In this document: positions 12,701 to 26,700 of the stretch, in pieces
Position numbering within the stretch: position 1 is the first letter of the stretch
Layout of the letters: every line of letters begins with the position of its first letter
Origin: Branchiostoma floridae
Taxonomy: Eukaryota > Chordata > Leptocardii > Amphioxiformes > Branchiostomatidae
Assembly (NCBI RefSeq): GCF_000003815.2
Contig: NC_049979.1
Coordinates: 12,130,766 to 12,190,765 of the forward strand
Direction of reading: 5' to 3'
DNA length: 60,000 bases
Position numbers and translations under genes: made by a program
Notes under the pieces: model-generated
Seen by the model: the letters and a program-made list of their open reading frames with translations, nothing else
Databases searched by the model: none
Told to the model about the DNA's origin: nothing

Positions 12701-14698
12701 TTGAAAATTCTACAATATCAAAATCATATGACATCTGACAACCCATGTGACCACGTCATAATTAGCAGTACCCAAATTACTTTCACTTTACTTCTATTTC
12801 ATCCCAGGTAATTCTTACCGAACACAGTCAGCTTGATGGTGGCGTTAATCAGTCCCTGCTCGGGGCTGGAGGCGATACACGTGTACATTCCCGCATCCTC
12901 CTTCTGTACCCCGTTGAACTGCAGGGTCCCGTTGGCCTCCTGCACGTAGGCAGGCCAGGCGGAGGACGCCACGTTGTGCTTCAGCCACTGGATGGTGGGC
13001 GGGTACTCGCCCTTGGCGTTACAGCGGATGGCGACGGTGTCCCCCAGCTCCAGGGTGCGTGGGACGGGTGAGGGGGAAAACTTCAACTTTTCTGAAAACA
13101 ACCAGGGACAAGATCCTTTGTTTCAGATTTTGTAAATTAGTTGACATATAACCGTTTACATTGCTTATCATTCACATGTCTCTACCCACTACAATCGAGT
13201 AGGCCCAATTTCTTTTCTGCAATGCGACATATAAAGTCATGAATATGATGATAGTCAAAATCAATAGTTAGGCACCCCTGGGTCAACATTGATCCAGAAT
13301 ACATCAAACATGTCTCCTGACCTATGACATTGAGAAAGAGCTGTCCCTCGATGCTGCCGGCCAGAGTCTGCGAGGCACAGAAGTAGTCTCCCTCGTCCAG
13401 CACTCGCAGGGGGCTGATGTGCAGGGTGCCGTTACTGAACACCTCGTATCTGCTGTCCTGTCAATCAAACACACACACAGGGAGTCAGTTTCATCACTCG
13501 TTAAACAGGGGTGGGTACCAGTACAGATAATTCAGGTACAGGTACAGTCCAGATCCAGATGATCAGGTCCAGGTCTGGACCTGAACCTGATTATATGTGA
13601 AAACTTGTGAATGGACGATACTCAAAACAACGGTTCATTTCACTACAAAGGAATCTGTTTGATGGAGCATCCGACTTCAACTGGCGTTTTAAGACCCTAC
13701 CTTCTACAGGTGTTTTAAAACCTACTCCACACATTCCAAGAGCTATCTTAGGTACAGTAGGAGCATCCTTACTAGATAGATTTAAGCAACGCTTGCAGCT
13801 AGTTACGCAAAGGTTATGTGAAACAGGTCGTTCTTGGAAATATGACCAGCTGTTGTGGCACTACATGCCTGTGAAGCTGTATGAAGCTGCTTAAGGCAGG
13901 TTATACTGGCTATACAGATACAGATTAATCCCAGAAAGTTTCATACTTTTCTGGGGTCTATTCTGAGTGACGTTCTGTGCCAGGATACTGAAGGGTTGGG
14001 TGTGGCTTGGGTGTGGCAGTGCAGGTAGGCATGGCCGTCCTCATCCGCATCTGTATCTGCTGGTCTCTGTATCCACTGAGGAGCGGCTGGGGAGGAAACA
14101 ACAGAGAAAGGTTTAGGGCAAATGAGAGTGAACATCGAGTCACCCATACACACTTATGCCACATCTGCAGAAAGGACACAAAAGCTGCATGTTTTTTTGT
14201 CGGTGTGGCTTTCTTAGTGTTTTGGGCTCGATAAGGTAAAACTCAGCAATACGAGGTAACTTACTAGGGAAAGCACAAAAAAAAAAGAATCTTTCTACTT
14301 CAGATCTGAATAGGTTATCTTGTCAAGCTCAGAACTACGTAACTTTCTTTTGCACTTTGGCATTGATCATTATCAAAATGTACTGGCAAAATCTGACAGC
14401 ATTTTGATGAAAATTACCCAAAACTACAACTTGTTGATGCTTGCAAAAGTGGCTGTTCCTTCTGCATTTTGTTCCTGATAAAACATAACAGAGGAGAGCT
14501 GACTTACTTGCGACCACCACCATCATGTTCTGTCTCTCCTCCCCTGCCGTGTTGGAGGCCACACAGGTGAAGTTGCCCATGTCTGACACCTGCGTCCTGT
14601 TGATGATCAGCTGCTCACCTGGTGGGGCAAGCATCAACATCTCAATATTTATAAATCTCCACAATTTCTGTTTGTTTGTGAATGTGGGAAAGTTGAAG

Positions 14699-14736
<38 letters not shown>

Positions 14737-17700
14737 AGGAATGCAATAGAAATTTATATTCATGTATTGCATACAGTACCTGTAGTGTAAATCCTCCCAC
14801 TGCTGGGCACAGGCACGCCGTCCCGCTCCCACGTGATGACGGGCTCCGGCAGCCCGTCCGGAGGGGCGCAGCGAGCGATCAGGTTGTCTCCGGCAGGCAC
14901 CATGTACGGATCCAGGGAGTTCAGGTGGCCAAGGTCTAAGGAAAGGAAAGGAAAGAAGGCAATCATTACTGAATGCAGACTTTACTGCAATCATTACTGA
15001 ATGCAGACTTACTGGGGGAATTACTGGGTAGTTAATTGTCACTACTTACATATGAGATAGCTTCAGGTGATACTGAAGTGTCAGAACTCAGAACCTCTGC
15101 ATGCAAAAGAACCCAACACACGTGTCTAGAAAGAACTGCTGTGCTTGGCTGAAAACATGAGCTGCAGTGAAACACATTGGAATATTAGCTAATGTAAAAA
15201 CAGGTCTGAAGTCAACCACACCTTTCATTTGTAAACATTTGAGTTTCTCTTCCATAGAACCACGTGACTTTGCTTGCAGACATTCTGGTCACCTTGACCT
15301 GGGCTTGATTAACTTCTCCTTAATTTGCATAGTAGTAATTGTTATTACTTAATGCTATCAAAAGAGGTGAAGGCAGGTACAGGTGCCAACACTAGCACCC
15401 CAGTTCGAACGTACATAAGAATAGTCCATTCAAACCTGTAAGTGACTAGCTCTACATAAGATTCCCCTGGCCAATGTGCCCACTTTCAGGTGGTCCCTTA
15501 GCTTCACGCCTTAACTTTTTGGGGAGCCTTTGTTATGATTTTCCCTGTTACCGGTAAGTCTGTTTCGTGCCATGAGGTACAGATTCTCTTGATGAATGTG
15601 GATGAAATTTTTCTTCAGCAAATTTCCATCCTGGAGGTAACCCCCATGACAAAAGTACTGAACCATCTATGACACCAGTAACAGCATGTTAAGCTGTGGA
15701 TTATGAACCTGTTCAGACATGTGTAATGTGGCACCAGACGTGACTCATGTTGCTAGGAAAGTCTGTCTCCTGGCCCTATTAAATCTCCATTCCTGTCCAC
15801 TAATTTGAAAGATTTCAATCTTTGATGTATCAAACTATCCCCTACTGATTATAAAACTATCCCCCACTGACTATCAAACACCTCTCTATATAAGTCTTAC
15901 CTGGGGGCAAACACAATCTACTGTAAATGTGTATATTTTCGCATGGATTGGAATTTCGTGGTAGAAGGGGAATGCTGTTTTTCAAGTTCATGGTTGAAAC
16001 AAGTCTATAGTACAGTAGCAATACACTGGCATGGCATATTTGCAGTATTAAGAGTTCACAATGGAGCGGTAACTGCACAATTGAAAGAATAAAATAACTG
16101 CAAAAGAATCAAGATCTACAGTATTCCCAAAGCTACAACCAAAACTTTTGAATCAGACATTAAAATAAATGTTATGACCTTGTTGTTTATAGTACAATCA
16201 AGGTAATCTTATTTGCTTATCTGCAATATTGATTGATAGAAATAAGGATAAAGGATCAAAGGAAGCATAGCTGTTTTATCCTGACAACCCTGTAACATTC
16301 TGTCCCTGACTGGTTAAAAACCCAGGCTGTCATGCTTCACTGCTCGCTTGTGTAGACAAAACAAACACTGGTACAACTGTCTAAACAAAGGGACTTCATA
16401 TTTCCAGCAAAGCACTGTCAGAGTGGGCCTCTAGGGCCTCCCAACCTTCATATCATCTACCTGGGATTATCTAAAGGGTCCTTGACACCAATTTAACCTT
16501 TAGGGGAGACTAGCCCCATTCTGCCACCTTGTTTATCCACCCAGCACACACAGATTAGTCAATCCTGACTGTTGAACAGTTGAACAATGCTGCCAGGTAA
16601 CGTTCAACATCGCCAGGCAAGCATTCAATGCAAACATGAATTTCAATCACATTCCTGGTGTAAGTTACCCTGTGTAGTACTTCCTGTTTCCTGTAGTTGC
16701 TTAATTGATAAGTCCCACAGTGCAGGGTGTGATTGAAACTGAGCCCCATGTCAGGAAAACTGTAGCAGAACAGTAGCTGCAGAAATTTCATGCTTCAGAT
16801 CACTGCACAAGTCTAATATAAGCCACATGGTGCACTGTGTTCTAACCTGGCATTTAAAGTCTAAAAGGCGTCTCAGATAGCTGAACTGTGTTCCAATACA
16901 CAAAATATTTGGATGGCCACCAATGATCATCAGCTGACCTACCATAGCCTTCCTTGGGACCATAAAAAAATCAAATAGGGCACATCAAAATACCTTCATA
17001 TCATCATGCACGTATTCTGTGTGTTGTAGTTGTAACAATTGTAATCTGTCTACCATGCGGCTCCAGCGTCTTTTCTGAAGATGTGGCGCAAGTGTGAATG
17101 GTTGGCTTGAGGTTGTCCTTCCCCACATACTAAATGTAATCTGTCTACCATGTTACCTATCTACACGGATGATATTCCATGTTTTTACATGCAGTCATTG
17201 TTGTACAATTATGCATGAAATAGCATATTATAGATATGCGAGTAAAGGGGGAGGAGCAAGGAAACACCTATTCAACAGTTTTATGTGTTCTATTCACATA
17301 CAAAACATATGGAAAAGTACCTTTTCCTGTTTAAAAAAAAAAGTCTATAACAACCAGGAACTATCAGGACTACAGTCTTGAACACAGTTCAATAGGATCC
17401 TGTATACATCTATAGCTAAGGCATATGCAAGCCATTTTAATTTCCTTTAATTTCAAGGGGAAACTCGCCTGGATACCAGACCCCAGTCGGATCTCAAAAT
17501 ATCCACAGAATTTTGACGATTTTTGACATCGGGCTGAGTCTGGTATCCAGGCTAAGGGTAAAACAATATTTCCATGTAATTTGTATGGAGGTGTCTACAA
17601 AAGCCAGCCTTCCTGAATTGGGTGTCAAAGGACCCTCCCACCCCCACAGCAAAGCACCTTCAACTGGACCTTCCAAGTTAATGCACAACTCTCTCCTGTC

Positions 17701-20700
17701 ACAAAAATGGCTCAATAACTAGTGCTGTAAACAAAACCTTTTCAAGAACTGTTGTTGCAACAAACAGCGGAGTAAACTCATGTTACAGGCCTGAGTCAAC
17801 AGGAATGTGGGTTCATACAATAAACTCCACTGTCTGGAACTGGGGCTTACCAGACTACTGGGGCAACCAGACTTTCTCATTTCTGAGTCAACCGGTTTGT
17901 GACACAAGTTTGAATGACAGCAAATAGAGTAAAGTGGCCTTCTAATATCAGAAAAGGTGCAACCAGGGTAACAGCTAGTGCATTCAGTGTAACGAGCTAC
18001 CACGCTATCATTTCTGCCCACCAAGCTAAATTGAGGACCGTTACTTTTATTTTCATCTAGAAAAATGATGAAATGACCCTCGAGTCTGACAAAAAATAAC
18101 ACAAGTTATCACCTGGTCAAGATATCACATCAAGTACAGCGTGACGAGGTATGGTATGGTATGGTAAGATACTAAGATGCCAGCCTGATGGTAGCTTGTG
18201 CGACCATGGAAGTGTCAGGTATGGTGTGGAGCAGTATGGTAAGGTACTTACATGCCAGCCTGATGGTAGCCTGTGCTACCACAGGAGTGCCTCTGCCGTT
18301 ACTCCCTGTCGCCACGCAGTCGTACTGTCCCTCATCCTTCTTCTTCACCCTGCGGATGATGAGTGAACCGTTCCACCCTTGGTAGATCCTGGACAACAAA
18401 GAGGGTTTTGATTAAATCATCAATATAGTAAATCAGTGTTTTCAACAATAAATTGCTTTAAGAATTACAGTAGTCCTAAGGACTACCAACATGCTGACTA
18501 GCAAAAAAAACACAACTTTATGATGCCAAAGAAGACTTGTCAAACAGTACTTTCCAGACTACTCCTGCCTTCTTGTAATGTTGTCCTTCCAGTTAAGCAT
18601 TATTCTTACAAATGATAGAAATGACAACTGTATTTCTTGTGGCCTTACCTGGACATGTTGGTGAGGGGTCCCTCGTTGTTGAAGTACCACTGTATGGTGG
18701 GGGCAGGGTCGGCAGTGAACACACAGTCCAGCCGTGCGTCGTCATTCTTGTTCACCACCANNNNNNNNNNNNNNNNNNNNNNNNNNNNNNNNNNNNNNNN
18801 NNNNNNNNNNNNNNNNNNNNNNNNNNNNNNNNNNNNNNNNNNNNNNNNNNNNNNNNNNNNNNNNNNNNNNNNNNNNNNNNNNNNNNGAAATCAAAATAGG
18901 CTACCTATGCCCTGGAAAGGGGGCATGCAAACCCTCTAATTCAGTTCCCTGTATGCCAAACAAGTTGGCTAGACTAGTGTGAACTGCAACCTCTTATTTT
19001 ACAAATAATACAGTTTCCAGTAAAAATAATGATATACTGATTAAAATACTGATCAAGATATCAACCATCCAAAAATTCAGGTCTCTGCATGCCAAACAAG
19101 TTTGGTAGTCTGGCTTTAGACTTTACGAAGCACATCAGTTCCAAACATGCTTAGAAAACTTTCAGTCTAGTTTCAAACTACAGCCAGCTTCCTTTATATT
19201 TCAGTGGTGGAGAATGCATGTTACAGTAGTGGAACAACAGGGAGAAATTTTTATCACAAATAGCCAGCATGTACCAGAATGAAAGCTTCCTGGGACCCTT
19301 GACCTTAGGAATGTTGTGACAGGTCAGGAGTGAGTGAGTCTGATACCAGAGGAAGAGCCAGCGACTTTCTGTGTCAGAGAACTTCCTTAGTATGGAACAA
19401 TGGCGCTTCTCCTTCATACTGTAGTCCCAGCACCATCACACCAATTTTCTAAAATAGGTAAACGGAGTACAATTTTGGGAAAGAAACACTAGATAACTCC
19501 CAGGAAACGATACCCACTTGTGGTTTAAATAGGCAAAAGGCTGGAGCTTCCACCCCAAGGAGAAGTCTGCCTTGGGTAAGTTATGGGGACATTGTTATAC
19601 GCATTAAAGCAAAAGATAAACTACAAAAGATTTAACAATATGCAGCAGGTGATAGACAAATTATACTACTGCCGCTGGAGGGTTTGAAAGCTTGCTCATG
19701 TGTCGAGAATGCCCAAAGCAAACTACAGAGTCATCCAGTTCTAGTGTCTATAGCGTCAACTCAATAACATCTACCTATGTGTGTAACTTCACTTCAGTAA
19801 CCACCAAGCAGTGTAAGAATCATGGCCAAAATATGCACTGCAATGGATTACCCATTGCAGATAACCACGTCATTTACTCCCTCACAGATGATGACATTGC
19901 CAAGTGGGGCTCTTGAAAGGCAGATAACGCTGACACAATATTTGATAAATCCCTTCCTTGGCTCTGTGAGTACACATCTGCCAGGCATGCCTGCCACAAG
20001 TCAGGTATGTGAGGTGAATACTGCCAGATCACACATTACACACTTTACAGGGCTACAAATATTACAGTCTAACCTGTACTAGTGACCACCTCTGTCTATT
20101 GATAAACAGTCAAACCTGTACAGTCAGAATGACCACCTCTACATAAGGACCATCTNNNNNNNNNNNNNNNNNNNNNNNNNNNNNNNNNNNNNNNNNNNNN
20201 NNNNNNNNNNNNNNNNNNNNNNNNNNNNNNNNNNNNNNNNNNNNNNNNNNNNNNNGATAGATGGTTACTATAGATGGGATTCTATCATGTTTGTGTCAAC
20301 ACCACCAACAGGTACCAAAATCAGCCAGGTGATCCTTATGTGGAGGTGGCCACTTCTAGCATTTTACAGGTTTGACTATATTTTGAGCCCTGTGATGGTA
20401 TGAAGGGAACACTGCCAGATGACAGCTTATCATGGTGTTGTTACTGGCCACGAGTTCCAGGCAAAATTCCCAGGCGTTCAGAGGAACACATGAACCTCAC
20501 AGGAAGCCGAAATATGGCTACTAACAGTCATTAGCAGAACGTGATGGCCAACATCCCCACCAGACTTGATGCACATTTTCTGCAGAGAGGAGGGAGGGGG
20601 GTGGGGGGGGGGGGGGCTAAAGTGGAAAGCGAAGAGATCAAGGAGATTCCAGAGGCATGCTATTCTGCTTTCTTTCATCATTGACTGAGAGCTACTGCAT

Positions 20701-23700
20701 TTTGAGAAGCAGTTTTCCACTAGAAACACACCATAAATGTTCCATATGGTCACTTTTCTCGGAGGTTTTGTGGCAAGGTTGACATTCGAAGAAACAATAA
20801 ATTGGAGGCCCAAGACACACTTGAAGGTTTCTGCTGAAAAAGAAATATAATCAAATATAATCGTCCCCATGAAGGGAAGGATGTTGTACTAGGAAAACCA
20901 CTGATGGGGACCAGACTGGGGAGGGCTGGATGGGTCACAGGTGGGTGTCTACTAAGGGTTCATTGACCTCCCTGCTGTTGGTGGTTACATACACTGATAA
21001 ATTCATTCATTTTAATGGAATGTTATTTCCCAGTAGAGGGGATGATCCCACTTCCAGGGATTATGAAGATTGCAGAAAAAAATATCAACATCTTGCAACT
21101 CTATTCTCTAATAACGTTCAAGCTAAATATTATGAACCAACTATTTCAGGAGGCAGAAATAAAGCATGTTGAGTCCAGGCTTCAGTAAAGAACCACTTAC
21201 CCAGAAGTTCCAAGTTGAAGCCCTCGTTGCTGACAGCCTGGCCTGCCCTGTTCTCCGCCCGGCAGGAGTAAACCCCATTGTCGTCCGGGCTGATGTTGTC
21301 GATGGTCAGTCGCCCGTCTCTGGCCGCAGTGAAGCGGGGATCGACGCCGGTGTCCATCTCCTCTCCGTTGCGGAACCAGGCGTAGGTCGGAGTGGGGCTG
21401 CCGGCGATGCGACAGCGCAGCGTGATGGGGATGCCGGCCTGCAAGAGGTTCTCGGCACTCGGGTTCTCCAGCCGCACTCTGCCTGTGTCATCCAACCCTG
21501 AAGGGAACAACGCAAACAGAGATTCAGCAAGGAACTGTTATACAACAAGCAGTCAACCTTACTCTCAAAGCAGAGGTTCTGCTCCTGCTGTTTGCTTTTC
21601 TTCATGTGTTTTTAGGCGCTTCTGTCAGGCTATTCTTTTTTGTCCCATTTTTTCAATGTCCACCAGCCATCTGGCCAGAGCCAAACTTCTACTTGGAGAG
21701 TAGGCCAAGACTTCCTTTTTTCTGGCAACTCTTGGCTGCATCAATTCTGTCATTGTTTATTTAATCTTTTAAGTTGAGCTTTTTAGAACTGAAAAATTGG
21801 CATGAAATAAAGTCTGAGCGAAGTTCCGGAGCTCTGTACACATACACACTTTCAGACAATGGATCTAGGTAGTCTGGTGCAATTTTCCTCCCAGTTATTT
21901 GTTTTAATGTTTACATTTTCTAACTTAAATATTTCTGAGAACCTAGAACTAAATTGATGTGGTCCTATCATTCATGTTCGTTGAGAACACCTGAGGGCCC
22001 TTCAACCTGAGGCGCGATCTACACACAGTTTTTCCCGATATCGGCGAGCCTACTAACTCTCGCCGACAGCTTTTTTTCAGCGTCTAGATGCAACTACTAT
22101 ATCGCCATTACTATATCGGGAAAATTTCTCCCGAATGGTCCGGACCATTCGTAAGCCATCTAACGATACCTTACCGATACCTTAGCAGGGGTCCCCGACA
22201 TGTTCCGTGCGCGTGTAGATGCTCCGCGAATTCGCGAAGCTCATTAGCATATAACTACAGTTAACGCGGACTCATTAGCATATGACGCGGGAACAGAACA
22301 GCGGCATATTAGCACGGGAGAGCAAGATGGCAGAGGGAAAAGCTGGGCGCTCCCGTTGCACATGGAGCCATGCAGAAACCGCCTTTCTTATAAGTGTATG
22401 GTCGGAGGAGGAGATCCCAAAAGGACGCGGGATTCCTTGGTACACCCCGGTGTACAGGCTCTCCACCCTCCGCCACAATCAGGGCAGCGAGAAAGAACGC
22501 TGCGTTCACTCTAGCCGGCCGCTGTCGTCTCTCCCTGTATCTCAATCGCCTTCTGCACCCTACCCTTGCATGGCGTCTCATGTTTAAGATCACGCGCATG
22601 AGATACAGAAAGAACATTACCTGATTGATAACGAGTGGAAAAGCTACCGGCATTCCCGCCATTTTGAAATCCGCGGGATGTGTCACCAGAGGTCAAAAGA
22701 GGTCACGAATGTTCCGCGCCACGGGTGTTCCACGCTACGAGCGGATATCCCGCGCTACCATTTGCAAAATGTGTTTAGATGCGCCCCGATATCGGCCCCG
22801 CCGATATCGGCGGATGCGGCTATATCGGGAAAAAATGTGTCTAGATCGGGCCTTAGCTTCATCTGGAACCTGGAGCCTACCTGTGCGCTGACCCTGACTG
22901 ACCCTGTACATGGGAGACCAGGCCTTAACAATAGCCACCAGGTTATTACTGACACATGCATGTTTGTTAGGAAGCACAAGTACAAGATTCCTGGGATGCG
23001 TATGGCACCAGGATCCCTCGCAGAAACAACCATTGTAAGCACACAACAATGGACAAGCATTGCCGTACTGGGCTCAGTTTTGTTCCCACTCTACAGTCTG
23101 CTTTGAGCACCCGGCCCCTTTCCTCTGCCCTGGTGCAGAAAATCCCCACAAAACTACAGGAAACACTTACTATGGTGTAACACAGATTTTTGTTTAAACC
23201 CTAAATGATGTATACCATCTTACCAGTTTACCGTAGGAGAAGCAGCATTTAAATATGGGAAATAAATATAGATATTAAATGACAAATAACCAAAATATCT
23301 TATACAGTCTGCTGAGATTCTACCCTTGTAGTCAAATCTATTTACAAGCACTGGCTTTGATATCATGTAAGATTTTCCTTTAAAGTCTTTTATAAACCTG
23401 AGTGATGACAATTCCTCTAAGGCTATCAGGTTTACTTCTGAGCAGCAAGCACCCCCCTCCCCACTACACTTAAGAACTCAAATTCCTAAGGCTACAGACA
23501 TGCAAATGAGTGAAAAGGCCAACACTGCCAAACAAGGTAGCTAACCCCCTCCCACTGCATTCTATGTATAAGCATACCACATAGAATACATGTGCAATAT
23601 TTCTGCATCCTAAGGACATGCTATTCGTGGGGATATTTCTTTCAAAGGGACCAGTACAGTTGAGGTGTAGGTAGACGCTTATCTCCAGGCAGATCCTACA

Positions 23701-26700
23701 GTGTCATAAGATAGTATCAAAAGCTGGCAAAGGAGTGTAGCCGGCCTAGGAGTAGGAGTATTCATTTGGTGGGCAATCATAAGTTATGACACCGTAGGAT
23801 CTGCTTGGAGATAAGGTAGACACCAGAAGTACTTGCACGGCTTCAGTTTTACCTGCTCTAACCTGCAGCATATGCAGGTGGTATTTCAATCCCTACATCA
23901 TCATGACACCTCTACAGGACCAAAGCATCCACTTCCCTCCAGTGGTCAGTTGCATCTGTTACAACTCAGAAACCTGTAGGGGCTCGCATACTGTAAATCC
24001 ATTTATCTGTGGTGCTTTTATTTTGTGGTACAGTGTTCAAAGTTTGCAGTTTAGAAACACTTCAGCAATATTACAGTACAGTGACATTACAAAACACATA
24101 TTTTTGCTGTGTAATGATTTTGTGGTAAGAGGTCACCAGGACCCCCCCACCCCCCCAAAAAACTATAGCAAATGTTGACAGTACAGGATTTAGGAGGTTC
24201 AAACATGCTTCTCTCCTCTCCACAGTGACCCTCCCCCCTACGGCACTGCTGTCTCTCATGTGCACCAGCTTCACTACTCAAACTGGTATCAAAGCCTGCC
24301 GACTAACCCCTGCCAGGCACTTGCTCTTTTACATTACATTACCCAGTTGGGCGCATATCTGTTAGGATCCCAACGACCATATGAAATCCACTGGGCCATA
24401 CCCAAGCAAGAAGGCTTATCATGGGTAGATGTGGCAGCCAGGAGGGTTACCTGGCTAAAATCATCATACTTCAGCAGAACATTCAAAACACTGTGTCAGA
24501 AATGCCAAAATCTGAATGAAACAACCAAAACAACACATTTCTTTTTTTACTTAAGAAAGAGGATAATGCTCGATTAGAATCTGTACCTTGGTATACAAAG
24601 TTTCAAGATATGAACATGGTAGCCAAGTAGCCTGTTATAAGATTTTTACTTTGATTTAAATATCTGAAATCAAAGAAAACACCTTGGCATGGCTGTTCAT
24701 CTCTGTGGAAAGCCAAGCCTGTAAGACATTACTACCACTGTGTTTGTCCGGAAAGCTCTGCCACAATCACATATGGAACTTCATTGGAAGAGGGAACTCT
24801 GTACTACGATCATCAACACCAGTAACCATCATACCCTAACCACCATAAACAAACCCAATGTTCTGTGCTTGCCCAACTATCCCAATTGTGAATGGGTCTA
24901 TTTCAAGTGTTTAGTACTCTCTCAACTAAATGCAGGTCAATTTAATACAGGAGGGCTTCTAGTTGGGCGAAGAAAATAAACAATCAAACCTATTCATGAA
25001 CATACGCTTGGATAAACTAGCCAAGATACTAGGTCCCGGCCAAATCTAAAAAAATATCTATTCTTTATCGTATTGTGTACTGGTATATTTTTTACATCAG
25101 GCCGTTGTCTAGTATCTAGGCTAGTAGATAAACAGGTTCTCTGCCAATCAAAATGGCTTGCCTAAGCCCCATGGAGAAAGCCATGCAGACCCGATCAGGA
25201 GGCCACACAGGAACCAAAGTACCACCCTGACTCTTAAATTCAATTAACAAGTTATTTACCTCCCAGCACAACCTTTTCCAGGGAAACCAAGGCCGTCCTA
25301 GAGGAATGTACTTAATCATGTAAAGGGCAGTCTTGCTTCTATGTTCTAGGAGATGTCCACCAAAAGGTGCACATTTTTGCAATTATAAAATCAGACAGAA
25401 AGTAACAGTAGGGCAGGAAGCAAGTCTCATTGTAGGAGAGTACCAAACAGGGCTTGTCGTAAAACAAAGTGACTTTGAAGCAGGTGTTTCAAAATCATTA
25501 CAACAACAGACACCATTTTTTTCCGGACAAACGTGACTGGAAGAAACATTACATTCAGTAGATATAGGGCTCATTTATGTGGCAATCAGAGTCAGTGACA
25601 AAATAAACATTCTGACAGTGAACCAAGGTGAGAAATCAAAATAATTATATGGGGTAATATGGAACAGGAGCTTGCATAGCTTTGATTAACAATGTAGTCA
25701 TGCATCTTAATGACGTAATACCGAATACCGCTATAATTTGCCCCTTTGATTAAACTATAGCCATAATCCTACAAAATTCCCCGACAAATTCTGTAAGTCA
25801 ATTTATCTTTGCAGGCACTTAATTTCAAGATAGGAGCCAAGGAGAAAGTAGATTTTCACACTGTTTTAACTTATCGGTTGAAAACAATTTGTAGTGTGTA
25901 GTAATAATATATTGTAAACGTATTTTTGCAAGGTCATGAATTTGTGGTAGAGAAGTCACTGCAAAAGTTAACAAACACAAACATTTCAAGATGTTAAGAA
26001 TACTTTGTGGTGTGATTTAATTGATACTGGTGGAAACAATAGATGCAATGGAAAGACAGCCACGTGGCTTCACTGTAACATACACATTGCTTCAATCAGC
26101 TTACTAGTCTCAGACTGAGGAAGTTAGCCAATGAAGGTCAAGGGTGCCGGGATGCAAGCAGGGCGTGTATATCTTACTAATACAGGACAGATTTGAGTGA
26201 AGAGTCTTCGCATACTTATCATGTCGACTGGTGAATGTGCAACGGAAATGCCCTCCCAACCGCCCTTGTCGTTGTTTGCCTGGCACTTGTGAGGAATTCC
26301 TGAGCGAGGCGGGCTCTCACTGGCCGTGAGGATGTCCGTCATGCCCGCAGACTTGCATACTTCCAGCAGACCGTGCTGTTCCACACTTTTTATAGATCTT
26401 TGTCAGGATGTGATACCAAAAAAAGCCAGTATAGAGCGTCATGCAAATGTATTTTCTTGGTTGTTGGAAATTTTACAGTAAAATTTCAGCAAGAAGACAG
26501 CATGAAAACAAGGTGCCACAAGAATAATTTGTACTGGATTCCAGCTGGATTCTGGAGTCACACATGACTCCTCCCTGGGATTCCTCTGCTATTCAGGGAT
26601 CTAACGGCTTTCAGAAGGGCTTTGGTTGTGAGGAAAAATGCATTCGCCATTCTGACTTGACTGGGTTCAAATCTGGTAATCATTGAACATTATAGGTTCA

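Noticed and set aside
13607-13894. Plus-strand open frame of 95 codons in a PTK7 intron
   Set aside because: No family recognised. It may be a decayed mobile-element frame, but I found no ends.
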